Shown here: piece after piece, positions 16,614 to 24,646 of the stretch
Numbering within the stretch: position 1 is the stretch's first letter
Layout: every line of letters begins with the position of its first letter
Assembly: GCF_009728145.1 (NCBI RefSeq)
Contig: NZ_WOCA01000004.1
Coordinates: 186,001 to 250,000 of the forward strand
Source of the DNA: Ornithinibacillus caprae
Lineage (GTDB): Bacteria > Bacillota > Bacilli > Bacillales > Amphibacillaceae
DNA length: 64,000 nt
Reading direction: 5' to 3'
Notes under the pieces: generated by a model
What the model saw: only the letters and a program-made list of their open reading frames with translations
The model's database searches: none
Told to the model about the DNA's origin: nothing
Program-made: the position numbers and the translations under genes

Positions 16614-17483
16614 TTAGATTTCCGAATCAATGGGTAGTTTTTTAATAGGTGTATAAATGTGATAGGTAGATTCAAGGTTGTGAATGTCATCGAACGATTG
16701 AATAAGCTCAATATCTGAAACCTCAGTTTCCTGTTTAGTGATTTTTAAAAACCTTGCATAGTCCGTTATGAACACGTCTCCTATGTCAAGAATATCACCA
16801 GAATAGTTGAATTTGGCACAAAAGAATTGCGGTATATCAACGGTGAAATAATAAGGTTTATTTATTTGAGTATCCTGGGGAATCCCAAACAAAACCTTAA
16901 AATGGGTTGAGTTTGGTTGGCAGTTTGAATAGACGACATAACATGGACTATGTATTGTTTCATCAATATTTTCTAGCAGCATTTTTGAGTGAGAGCGAAT
17001 CTTTGTCTTGTAGTCATCTAATGCTAAATCAACTTCAAATGCGATTCCACTTAATCTAATTGTTTCAAATTCAGTAAGGGTGAAATTAGTGACAACATCA
17101 CCATTAATGTTTTTAATCGGTCTTTTAACAACTGAAGGTATGGGAACTTGAGGTATGGCAATATCATTAATTCTTAGAGTACTTGGAGCAATATCGTATT
17201 GACGTTTGAAAGCACGAGTAAACGATGACTGAGTCCCAAAGTTTAACAGATAGGCAATATCTGTTAGAGATATGTCTGTATTTTGGATGAGAGGAAGAGA
17301 GGCATTCAATCTTCTAGAAAGTATGTAATTATTTAATGAATCACCCATCATTGCGGAAAAAAGTCTATGAAAATAGTATTTGGACATGTTGAAGTGATTA
17401 GAAACAGATTCTAATGTTAATGACTGGTGTATATTTTCTTCAATATACATTAAAGCATCCTCGATTACTTCATTATGCTCCAT
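16614..17483 (-). CDS. AraC-family regulator with GyrI-like effector domain
   Basis: A 289-residue regulator. Two AraC helix-turn-helix motifs lie at the N-terminus (about 8-105, LTLESVSNHFNMSKYYFHRLF and ISLTDIAYLLNFGTQSSFTRAFKRQYDIAPS). A GyrI-like effector-binding domain fills the rest (about 130-285), the SoxS/Rob-like or BmrR-like plan for sensing small toxic ligands. AAGGAG lies 8 nt before ATG. It is divergent from a DUF4386 membrane protein over 71 bp, which it probably regulates. Confidence 0.85.
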   Translation of the reverse strand: MEHNEVIEDALMYIEENIHQSLTLESVSNHFNMSKYYFHRLFSAMMGDSLNNYILSRRLNASLPLIQNTDISLTDIAYLLNFGTQSSFTRAFKRQYDIAPSTLRINDIAIPQVPIPSVVKRPIKNINGDVVTNFTLTEFETIRLSGIAFEVDLALDDYKTKIRSHSKMLLENIDETIHSPCYVVYSNCQPNSTHFKVLFGIPQDTQINKPYYFTVDIPQFFCAKFNYSGDILDIGDVFITDYARFLKITKQETEVSDIELIQSFDDIHNLESTYHIYTPIKKLPIDSEI

Positions 17484-17554
17484 ATGAAAACTCCTTAACT
17501 TGAGTATTTTAAGATTATTTTATCATACGAATTTATTCGTGGGAGGTAAAAATA

Positions 17555-18244
17555 ATGACAAATGACAGAGTGAATGGAATCTTAATCGGTATTTTTTATA
17601 TCGCAGCAGCAGTTACTTCCATCATAGCTGTTGTTCTTTATGAGCCAGTATTGTCAGAACAGTGGTATATGACAGTGGAAAATGGCATGGAAATGAAGGT
17701 ATTAATTGGTGTATTTAATGATATATTGCTCGTAGTATCAGCGGTTGGAACAGCTGTAATGTTATTTCCATATATTCGTCTTTGGAATGAACATCTTGCA
17801 TTAGGATATCTTTGTTTTCGATTTATGGAAGCGGTATTTATTGCGATCGGTTTAGTCAGTATATTAGGTCTTTTACAACTCAGTGGATATTCTGAAGGAA
17901 GTGGAGAAAATCTTTTAGCGGTTGGATCTACGTTACAAGCTTTTCATGGATGGACATTTATGTTAGGTCCGAATTTGATGCTAGGTTTAAATACATTCTT
18001 GTATAGTTATTTGCTTTTTCAGACGAGATTAGTTCCAAAGAGCTTAGCACTTTTTGGTATGGTTACAGCCGTTATGGTATTCATAGCTGGTGTGCTTGAA
18101 ATGTTTGGTATAGTTGAACCACTATCTACTACAAAGGGATTAATTGCATTACCAGTAGGTGTATATGAGATGAGCTTGGCAGTCTGGTTAATCGTAAAGG
18201 GATTTAATAAACAAAAGCTTGAAGAATTAAGAAGGGGTAAATAA
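17555..18244 (+). CDS. DUF4386 family membrane protein
   Basis: A 229-residue integral membrane protein with about six transmembrane segments (near 10-30, 50-72, 82-105, 130-152, 162-185 and 190-215). The pattern VNGILIGIFYIAAAVTSI, LCFRFMEAVFIAIGL and ALFGMVTAVMVF matches DUF4386, a family of unknown function. GGGAGG lies 8 nt upstream of ATG. The divergent AraC/GyrI-type regulator suggests inducible expression in response to a small molecule. Confidence 0.8.
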   Translation: MTNDRVNGILIGIFYIAAAVTSIIAVVLYEPVLSEQWYMTVENGMEMKVLIGVFNDILLVVSAVGTAVMLFPYIRLWNEHLALGYLCFRFMEAVFIAIGLVSILGLLQLSGYSEGSGENLLAVGSTLQAFHGWTFMLGPNLMLGLNTFLYSYLLFQTRLVPKSLALFGMVTAVMVFIAGVLEMFGIVEPLSTTKGLIALPVGVYEMSLAVWLIVKGFNKQKLEELRRGK

Positions 18245-18344
18245 AACTTAGCGCAGAATATACAAGGTTGGACTAAAATATTTAAGGCCGACTCGTGCGA
18301 TTTAACTTTCTAAAAATATACATTGCATGCCCTATAAATAGAAT

Positions 18345-18472
18345 TGGTACCACTAGCGGAGGCAGAATACGTAGACTCTTGCTGCAAAGTAGACACTGTG
18401 AAAGTGACTGCAAGAACAGATGTCGCCCTTGTGCTGGAAGTGAAAGCGAAGTATTCTGCCGTAGTGGTGTTA
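18345..18472. repeat. Structured intergenic repeat (BOX/MITE-like)
   Basis: Within the 357-bp gap 18245-18601, GGCAGAATAC (18361-18370) pairs with GTATTCTGCC (18451-18460), and ACCACTA (18349-18355) with TAGTGGT (18462-18468). Inside are CTTGC/GCAAG and CACT/AGTG stems. The ACTAGCGGAGG...ACGTAGACTC layout resembles the structured repeats seen between genes of many Bacillaceae. No coding sequence is credible here. Confidence 0.6.
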
Positions 18473-18601
18473 AAATACTCGTTTTGAAGGAGTGGATCTA
18501 TGCTGAAATTTACGACAAAGTTTATATTTTTTTAGCCTAAATCGTTCGTTTTTAGAGTTATACGTATTAGTTATGTCTCCCCCCTATTAATGGTCATATT
18601 A

Positions 18602-19615
18602 TTAACTATTCCTTTCCCTACGTAAAAGATATAAAAAGTACGGAGCACCGATTACCGCAATTACAATTCCAACTGGAATCTCTTTTGGGGGGATTAACCC
18701 TCTGCCAATAGAGTCTGCCACTACTACTAACAATGAACCAATTAGTGCAGAAACTGGTAGTAAATATTTATGCTTTATTCCAACTAATCTTCTTGCCATA
18801 TGTGGGGCTATCAAACCTACAAAGCCAATCGATCCAACTGCTGCGACACATGCGGCAGCTAAAGCAACTGCGATGGTCAGCATGAGTAGTCTGACACGTG
18901 TTACATTTTCACCCAAACCTTGTGCTACATCATCTCCAAGATTTAAAATATCTAGTTTAATAGCCAAGAAAATCGTTAACGGTAGTAAAACAATGATCCA
19001 CGGAAGTGTTCCGATAATGTGCTCCCAGCTACTGGACCATAAGCTTCCAGTTAGCCAAATTAATGCTGCATTAATTTCAAGGGGATACTTAATCATGAAA
19101 TATTGTATACCAGCATGACATAAAGCACCTAATGCAACCCCGCCTAAAGCTAGTGTTGTTGGTTGTACCCCTTGTTTATATACGAGAACAAAAAGAATGA
19201 AAGCAACTACCATTGCTCCAGCAAAAGCCGCGACCGGAAGAACGATACTAGGTGCTTTTGGAAATAAGATGATAACAATGATAGCGGCTAATCCAGCCCC
19301 CTTCGTAATTCCAATCACATCTGGAGATGCTAACGGATTTCGAACAAGTCCTTGTAAGATCGTGCCAGATACAGCTAACCCAGATCCAATTAGTAACGCT
19401 AATATAATTCGTGGAACTCGAAAGTTTTCGATAATAAATGTATCCATTTCAGCACCTGTTCCTATCAGAACGGCAAATACATCCCACGGTTTTATATATA
19501 CTGCTCCAATCCCTGTACTTATAATAGATAATAGAATAATAACGATAGGTAAAATAACTAAAAGTTTCTTAGGAGTTAGTATGTTCCTTCTTGAGCTTTT
19601 CTTGGTTTGTGTCAT
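18602..19615 (-). CDS. Iron-siderophore/ferric citrate ABC permease (FecD-like)
   Basis: A 337-residue FecCD/BtuC-type permease with about ten hydrophobic helices. Family blocks include RVPRIILALLIGSGLAVSGTILQGLVRNPLASPDVIGIT and GFVGLIAPHMARRLVG, the latter being the loop that contacts the ATPase. An N-terminal Lys/Arg-rich stretch faces the cytoplasm. It overlaps the preceding permease gene by 4 nt (ATGA) with GGAGGAAG upstream, so the two form a heterodimer. No ATPase gene follows. Confidence 0.9.
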   Translation of the reverse strand: MTQTKKSSRRNILTPKKLLVILPIVIILLSIISTGIGAVYIKPWDVFAVLIGTGAEMDTFIIENFRVPRIILALLIGSGLAVSGTILQGLVRNPLASPDVIGITKGAGLAAIIVIILFPKAPSIVLPVAAFAGAMVVAFILFVLVYKQGVQPTTLALGGVALGALCHAGIQYFMIKYPLEINAALIWLTGSLWSSSWEHIIGTLPWIIVLLPLTIFLAIKLDILNLGDDVAQGLGENVTRVRLLMLTIAVALAAACVAAVGSIGFVGLIAPHMARRLVGIKHKYLLPVSALIGSLLVVVADSIGRGLIPPKEIPVGIVIAVIGAPYFLYLLRRERNS

Positions 19616-20634
19616 GATAGTTTCTTCCTCCTTTTTATGAGATAGAAGAAGAAGGGAGCACCTAATATCGCTGTTACAATTCCAACTGGAGACTCATAAG
19701 GAAATGCAATAAATCGAGCTATGATATCCGCATAAACAAGCAAAATGGCTCCAAACAAAGCGGAGAACGGTAACACCAAACGATAATCGACGCCTACTAT
19801 ATATCTAGTGATATGGGGAACGATTAGTCCTACAAAGCCAATTGGTCCAGCGATTGAAACAGAGGCACCAGCTAAGATAACAACTAAAATTCCAGAAAAT
19901 AGACGAATCAGTCCTATATTCTGGCCTAACCCACGGGCAACATTCTCTCCCAGACTAAGTACACTAATCGATTTTGCAAGGATCAATGATCCAAGTAATC
20001 CTAAAAGGCTCCATGGCAGGATAATTTTAACGTCTTGCCAGCTTTTGCTATCAACGGCTCCAGCCAACCAAAATAGAACACCTTCTGTTGTATGTTCATT
20101 AAATATAATAAGTCCTTCTGTTAAAGCGGATAAAAAGAAGTGAATCGTAATTCCGGCTAATGCTAATTTTACAGGGGTCATGCCGCCAGATGAGCCTAAA
20201 TAATAAACTAACACCCCCCCAATTGTCGCTCCGAGAAATGCAAAGTACACAACGGAGCTTGGAGATGCTGCGGTAAAGAATACAGCAGAGAGAACGACAA
20301 AAAAGGAAGCGCCAGCGTTAATCCCAAATATTTGAGGTGAAGCAAGGGGATTTCTAGTAATTGCTTGCATAATTGCTCCTGCAACTGCTAGATTTCCTCC
20401 AATTAAACATGCGATGATTGCCCTTGGTAAGCGAATGGTTTGAACAAATAAGTGCTCTTTTGATAAGTCATTAATAAAAAAGGACTCCACGATATGGGAA
20501 AAATGTACGTCAGCAATTCCAATTGACATACTAAGCATAATTCCTACTGTAAGAATACTTATACCAATGATAAAAAGAAGTCCCAAAAAGATAGGGCGTT
20601 TTTTCGTATTATTTTTCTTTAACAATACATTCAT
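19612..20634 (-). CDS. Iron-siderophore/ferric citrate ABC permease (FecC-like)
   Basis: A 340-residue FecCD permease with about ten membrane helices and the hallmark RLPRAIIACLIGGNLAVAGAIMQAITRNPLASPQIFGI and GFVGLIVPHITRYIVG blocks. ATG 20634 is preferred to GTG 20646 because GGAAGTGA lies 8 nt before it. Between it and the upstream binding-protein gene lie a repeated structured element and an intrinsic terminator, so permease expression may be lower than, or regulated apart from, that of the binding protein. Confidence 0.9.
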   Translation of the reverse strand: MNVLLKKNNTKKRPIFLGLLFIIGISILTVGIMLSMSIGIADVHFSHIVESFFINDLSKEHLFVQTIRLPRAIIACLIGGNLAVAGAIMQAITRNPLASPQIFGINAGASFFVVLSAVFFTAASPSSVVYFAFLGATIGGVLVYYLGSSGGMTPVKLALAGITIHFFLSALTEGLIIFNEHTTEGVLFWLAGAVDSKSWQDVKIILPWSLLGLLGSLILAKSISVLSLGENVARGLGQNIGLIRLFSGILVVILAGASVSIAGPIGFVGLIVPHITRYIVGVDYRLVLPFSALFGAILLVYADIIARFIAFPYESPVGIVTAILGAPFFFYLIKRRKKLS

Positions 20635-20689
20635 AACTAGGATCACTTCCTTGATTACCTATAAAAAATATCAATTTTAAGCTGATAAT

Positions 20690-20722
20690 GAAAAAAGCAG
20701 CAAAGTATTACTTACTGCTTTT
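20690..20722 (-). terminator. Intrinsic terminator between fecB-like and fecC-like genes
   Basis: On the minus strand AAAAAGCAG and CTGCTTTTT pair around a loop of about 14 nt, ending in a T-run. It lies inside the operon, 56 bp before the permease start. Confidence 0.75.
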
Positions 20723-20726
20723 TCAT

Positions 20727-20804
20727 TTTATCGTACTTGGGCGACAAGGCTCCTTCCTCAAAACGAGACAACGTTTAGGAGGGAGATGAATCGACTGTTT
20801 TTTT
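20727..20804 (-). repeat. 78-nt conserved element, copy 1 (followed by a terminator)
   Basis: Matches 32539-32616 at 71 of 78 positions in inverted orientation. Conserved core pieces are CGATTCATCTCCC, CTAAACGTTGTCTCGT, TTGAGGAAGGAG and TCGCCCAAGTA. CTCC/GGAG and CTC/GAG can pair. Read on the minus strand, a terminator hairpin follows within 5 nt. It may be an attenuator-type leader or the end of a relict mobile element. Confidence 0.65.
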
Positions 20805-20823
20805 AAAAGCTATTAATCATATA

Positions 20824-21771
20824 TTACTTATATAAATGGTTGATCGTTTGCTCTACGATCAGTTCAGCAGCAATCAATCCACGGAAACGTGACCACTCAT
20901 TTTGATCTACTTCATAAACATGACCATTTTGAACGGCGCTAATTTCTTCCCATAAAGGATTCTGTTGCCACTCACTAACAATTGTTTCTCCTCCAGATGT
21001 CATAAAGAACATGATATCTGGATTAGATTCTACAAGCGTTTCTAGATCAATTTTATTGGTAGCATCCTCAATTCCTGTGCCTTGGATCGCATTTTCAAAT
21101 CCCAATGATTCTAATAATGAACCCGTGTAAGACGTAGAAGAGTGAGCATGGAAACCGGTGTCTGTTACTACTGCAGGTAATATGGTACGGCTTTCATTTT
21201 CTGGTACATTAGACTTTAGCTCACTCATTGTATCTTCGTGTTGAGCTAATCGTTGCTCAGCCTTCTCTGTTTCACCTAGTGCTTCTGCAATAACGGAGAA
21301 CGAATCTACATTTTCTTCGTAATTTGAACTTAGACTAGATAATACAATGGTTGGTGCAATTTCACTTAGTTTTTCGTAGACATCTTTATGTCTATTTATA
21401 TCAGCAATAATTAAATCTGGCTGTAAACTACTAATAATTTCTACACTTGGTTCTTTTCTGGTTCCTACTGAAGTATATTCTCCGATCTGTTCAGCAATTG
21501 GACCGATAATACGCTCTGAATCGTCATCATCAGCAATACCAACAGGTGTAATTCCAAGAGAAGCTAACGCATCAACGAATGAGAATTCTAACACAACGAT
21601 ACGTTCTGGGCTCCCACTAATTGGGGTTTCTCCCATCTCATGGGAGATGATTCTTTCATCACCAGATTCTTCAGATGACTCATCGCTGTTATTGTCAGTT
21701 GAACCACAAGCAGACAGGATCAAAGCTAATATTGCTATTACTACAAACCAAAGAGAAGATTTTCTATTCAT
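20824..21771 (-). CDS. Ferric citrate-type binding lipoprotein (FecB-like)
   Basis: A 315-residue substrate-binding lipoprotein for iron uptake. The signal peptide ends in the lipobox LILSACGS (Cys22), followed by a Ser/Glu/Asp-rich linker and a class III periplasmic-binding fold. Blocks such as ERIVVLEFSFVDALASLGITPVGIADD, QPDLIIAD and SSTSYTGSLLESLGF resemble E. coli FecB closely, so ferric citrate is the best guess for ligand. A near-consensus Fur box lies about 35 bp upstream. Permeases follow, but no ATPase. Confidence 0.87.
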   Translation of the reverse strand: MNRKSSLWFVVIAILALILSACGSTDNNSDESSEESGDERIISHEMGETPISGSPERIVVLEFSFVDALASLGITPVGIADDDDSERIIGPIAEQIGEYTSVGTRKEPSVEIISSLQPDLIIADINRHKDVYEKLSEIAPTIVLSSLSSNYEENVDSFSVIAEALGETEKAEQRLAQHEDTMSELKSNVPENESRTILPAVVTDTGFHAHSSTSYTGSLLESLGFENAIQGTGIEDATNKIDLETLVESNPDIMFFMTSGGETIVSEWQQNPLWEEISAVQNGHVYEVDQNEWSRFRGLIAAELIVEQTINHLYK

Positions 21772-21804
21772 GGACCATTCCTCTTTCCTTATGTATTTTG
21801 AAAT

Positions 21805-21819
21805 TGATATTCATTCTCA
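21805..21819. promoter_or_regulatory. Fur box
   Basis: TGATATT-C-ATTCTCA, a 7-1-7 inverted repeat agreeing with TGATAATnATTATCA at 12 of 14 positions. It lies between the FecB-like start codon and its upstream promoter region, as expected for iron repression. Confidence 0.8.
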
Positions 21820-21895
21820 ATTACGAGTCGTATTTATTTTACTTGGATCATAATGTACTGTCAATGTATTTTTTGACAGTATAGGATAGTATAAA

Positions 21896-21964
21896 CTGTC
21901 TTATCCTGCGTAACTGCACCTAAGGCTTTTGGAATAAAGGTTTAGAGGTCGCCGAGTTTTCTGA
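21896..21964. repeat. Dispersed repeat B, copy A
   Basis: The core CTTATCCTGCGTAA-CTGCACCTAAGG-CTTTTG matches 50277-50308 at 27 of 32 positions, and the flank GCCGAGTTTTCT matches GCCAAGTATTCT in copy B at the same distance. Both copies are intergenic. Confidence 0.5.
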
Positions 21965-22046
21965 ATTGTTATTTATTGGCATTTTAAAACTACTCTAGCT
22001 TGTTTGATCTCTAATATTGAACTTTAGAGAGGATTACACAGTTCAG

Positions 22047-22058
22047 GAAACCGATTTC
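22047..22058. promoter_or_regulatory. LacI-type operator, upstream site
   Basis: GAAACCGATTTC, a near-palindrome centred on CG, about 30 bp before the -35 hexamer of the sugar operon promoter. Confidence 0.55.
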
Positions 22059-22088
22059 TTTATTTTTAGATCATTTTCCAAATTTTTG

Positions 22089-22117
22089 TTGATTTTTATT
22101 ACGACAGGCAATATAAT
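22089..22117 (+). promoter_or_regulatory. Sigma-A promoter of the beta-glucoside operon
   Basis: TTGATT (22089-22094), a 17-nt spacer and a perfect TATAAT (22112-22117). The leader to the first gene is about 185 nt and holds two operator-like palindromes. Confidence 0.75.
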
Positions 22118-22125
22118 AAGAAAAA

Positions 22126-22137
22126 GAAAGCGGTTTC
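22126..22137. promoter_or_regulatory. LacI-type operator at the transcription start
   Basis: GAAAGCGGTTTC lies about 9 bp past the -10 box, where a bound repressor would block initiation. Confidence 0.65.
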
Positions 22138-22172
22138 TTAAGTAGTGGAAACCTTTTTATTTTCCTAGTTAC

Positions 22173-22184
22173 GAAACCGCTTTC
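22173..22184. promoter_or_regulatory. LacI-type operator, downstream site
   Basis: GAAACCGCTTTC is the exact reverse complement of the site at 22126, spaced 47 bp from it centre to centre. Confidence 0.6.
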
Positions 22185-22309
22185 CTAAATCTATCAATAA
22201 GAAACAGTATTATCGCCAAAAAGGAGGTGAACAAAACCTATTTATGGCATTCCGGTATTTTTATAGTCACCTATTTTAAAATTTATAACCTATAAGGGGG
22301 TAATTGGTA

Positions 22310-23596
22310 ATGAAGAAAAGTAAATTAGTATTAATGATTAGTATTTTGTCTGTAATGATACTTTCGCTTGTGGCTTGTGGTGGAGATAAAGAGTCAAGTG
22401 GAGGTAAAGATGGGGAAGTTACGTTGAATTTTTGGGTGTTTGGAGCTACAAATTACGAGGAATTAGCTAAGGAATATGAAAAAGAAAATCCTGGTGTAAA
22501 AATTAAAGTGAAAACATCCGAAACAGATGATCACCACAATAGCTTATTTACATCATTATCCGCTGGAAGTGGAGCGCCTGATATTGCCATGTTAGAGATT
22601 GATCAGTTAGATAGATTTAAAGAGGCACAAGATAGATTCGTAAACTTATATGATGTGGGTGCAAAAGAAGTTCAAGATCAATATTTAGATTGGAAATGGC
22701 AAATAGGAGAAAACAGTGATGGTGACTTCTTATTTGGATTACCAACAGACATTGGACCAAAAGCAATGTTTTATCGTACAGATTTATTTGAAGAAGCTGG
22801 GTTACCAACAGAACCAGATGAAGTTGAAGCTTTAATTCAATCCAAAGAGGACTTCATCAAAGCTGGTCAGCAAATAAAAGAAAAAACCGGTAAGCCTTTA
22901 TTAGATAGTATGGAAATGGCATACCGTGCAATTATCGATGGAGCAGAGGAAAGTTTCTTTGATGAAGAGGGTAACTTGTTGATTGAAAACGAAGGAAATG
23001 CAGTTAGACAGGCATACGATTTAGCAATTGAGTTAAATGAGCTTGGTCTTGTTGGGGAATATGAAATGTGGACTCCAGAGTGGGGAAATGCTGTAAACAA
23101 CGGTGATTTTGCAATTGAGTTAGGTGCTGCATGGTTGAAAGGCTGGATGTTAGATAATGCTCCTGATGCATCAGGTAAGTTCCGAATTGCAACATTACCA
23201 ACAGAGTTTGCTGGTAACTGGGGTGGCTCATACATAGCTGTTCCAGCAGAAACAGAGCATGAGGAGGAAGCGTATGAATTTGTGAAATGGTTAGTATCTC
23301 CTGATAATCAATTAGCTTCATTCAAGAGTGATGCAGGGCTTTTCCCATCATCACCAGATGTATATGAAATGGATGAATTCAAGAATACAGAAGATGAATT
23401 CTTCGGTGGCCAAAGTACTGCACAGTATTTTGCGAATGCAGCACAAGACATAAGCTTTATTTACAAAGGTACGAAATACAAACCTGCTCATGACGAAATT
23501 TTAAATGCAATGAATAATGTACAACAACAAGGTGGGGACCCTGAAGAAGAATGGGCTGCTGCAGTTGAACGTATAAAAGATCTCGTTAGCAGATAA
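22310..23596 (+). CDS. Sugar ABC transporter substrate-binding lipoprotein
   Basis: A 428-residue solute-binding protein of the MalE/MsmE cluster. The lipobox LSLVACGG gives Cys23 as the lipid anchor, followed by a Gly/Ser/Glu linker. Typical blocks are LNFWVFGATNYEELAKEYEKENPGV, SAGSGAPDIAMLEIDQ, TDIGPKAMFYRTDLFEEAGLP and GGSYIAVPAET. ATG 22310 has GGGGG 9 nt upstream. It heads an operon with two permeases, LacI, a ROK kinase and a GH1 enzyme, so the ligand should be a beta-glucoside such as cellobiose. A hairpin follows the gene. Confidence 0.9.
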   Translation: MKKSKLVLMISILSVMILSLVACGGDKESSGGKDGEVTLNFWVFGATNYEELAKEYEKENPGVKIKVKTSETDDHHNSLFTSLSAGSGAPDIAMLEIDQLDRFKEAQDRFVNLYDVGAKEVQDQYLDWKWQIGENSDGDFLFGLPTDIGPKAMFYRTDLFEEAGLPTEPDEVEALIQSKEDFIKAGQQIKEKTGKPLLDSMEMAYRAIIDGAEESFFDEEGNLLIENEGNAVRQAYDLAIELNELGLVGEYEMWTPEWGNAVNNGDFAIELGAAWLKGWMLDNAPDASGKFRIATLPTEFAGNWGGSYIAVPAETEHEEEAYEFVKWLVSPDNQLASFKSDAGLFPSSPDVYEMDEFKNTEDEFFGGQSTAQYFANAAQDISFIYKGTKYKPAHDEILNAMNNVQQQGGDPEEEWAAAVERIKDLVSR

Positions 23597-23616
23597 TTTG
23601 TTTTATGTTTTTGATG

Positions 23617-23650
23617 CATTGATGTGGTGGTCTCTCCTGCCACATCAATG
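23617..23650 (+). terminator. Intercistronic hairpin after the binding-protein gene
   Basis: CATTGATGTGG and CCACATCAATG form an 11-bp perfect stem followed only by TCTTTT. It probably protects the abundant binding-protein mRNA and attenuates the permease genes. Confidence 0.6.
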
Positions 23651-23722
23651 TCTTTTATCCCGCATGTAACGGATAATTCCCCACTAATAAAAGGTTCATT
23701 TTATAGAAAGGAAGGGGAGACA

Positions 23723-24646
23723 ATGGCCTTTACCCGCAAATATCGTTCAGAGGAAACGAAAGATAAAATAAGTGCGTATTTATATATTTCGCCTTTCTTT
23801 ATTATTTTTGCCATTATTGGACTTTACCCAGCTATATTTAGTTTGTTTCTCGCATTTCAAAAATGGAATGGTTTAGGAGAAATGTCTTTTGTTGGACTTA
23901 ATAACTTTAAAGTTGTATTACAGGATCCAATATTCTGGAAGGCTCTTTACAATACAATTGTAATGGGAATTATGGGAACGGCACCTCAGATTATTGTTGG
24001 TATTATTTTGGCGTTTATTTTAAACCAAGCCTATCTAAAATTTAAAAATACATTTCGAGCAATGGTATTTTTACCATATATCACCTCCATGGTAGCTGTT
24101 GCACTAGTGTTTGGTGTGTTTTTTAGTAACAATGATACAGCTTTAGCCAATTACATATTAAATATATTTGGTATGGATACGGTGGCGTGGAAAACAAGTG
24201 AATGGGGTGCGAAAATAGCAATCTCCATTATGGTATTTTGGCGCTGGATTGGATACAATACCATCATTTATTTAGCAGGGTTACAAAGTATTCCGAAAGA
24301 CTTATATGAAGCAGCACGAATTGATGGTGCAAATACATTTCAACAATTACGTTATATAACCATCCCACTATTGAAACCATTCATTGTGTTAACTGTGTTC
24401 TTTTCTACAGTTGGAGCGCTGCAGTTGTTTACAGAGCCAACCGTGTTTTTAGGTACGCAGGCATTTAGTAGAACAGAAGCAATGACGGTTGTTATGTATT
24501 TATATCGTGATGCATTTAGCTTGCAATCCTTTGGAACTGGTTCAGCTACAGCAGTCATTTTACTATTCATTATTGTTGTTGCCTCTGCCATCAACACGTA
24601 TTTAACATCAGGCATTCGCAAAAAAGGAAAGGGGATTAAATCATGA
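23723..24646 (+). CDS. Sugar ABC transporter permease (MalF-type)
   Basis: A 307-residue permease with six membrane helices and the EAA loop EAARIDGANTFQQLRYITIPLLKP (about 190-215), which docks the ATPase. The start ATG 23723 follows GGAAGGGGAGA. An upstream in-frame GTG at 23624 adds a segment without ribosome site, overlapping the hairpin, and was not used. The gene overlaps the next permease by 4 nt. Confidence 0.9.
   Translation: MAFTRKYRSEETKDKISAYLYISPFFIIFAIIGLYPAIFSLFLAFQKWNGLGEMSFVGLNNFKVVLQDPIFWKALYNTIVMGIMGTAPQIIVGIILAFILNQAYLKFKNTFRAMVFLPYITSMVAVALVFGVFFSNNDTALANYILNIFGMDTVAWKTSEWGAKIAISIMVFWRWIGYNTIIYLAGLQSIPKDLYEAARIDGANTFQQLRYITIPLLKPFIVLTVFFSTVGALQLFTEPTVFLGTQAFSRTEAMTVVMYLYRDAFSLQSFGTGSATAVILLFIIVVASAINTYLTSGIRKKGKGIKS

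Noticed and set aside
18295-18540. An 81-codon frame in the gap after the DUF4386 gene
   Set aside because: It covers the structured repeat, lacks a ribosome site and has atypical composition.
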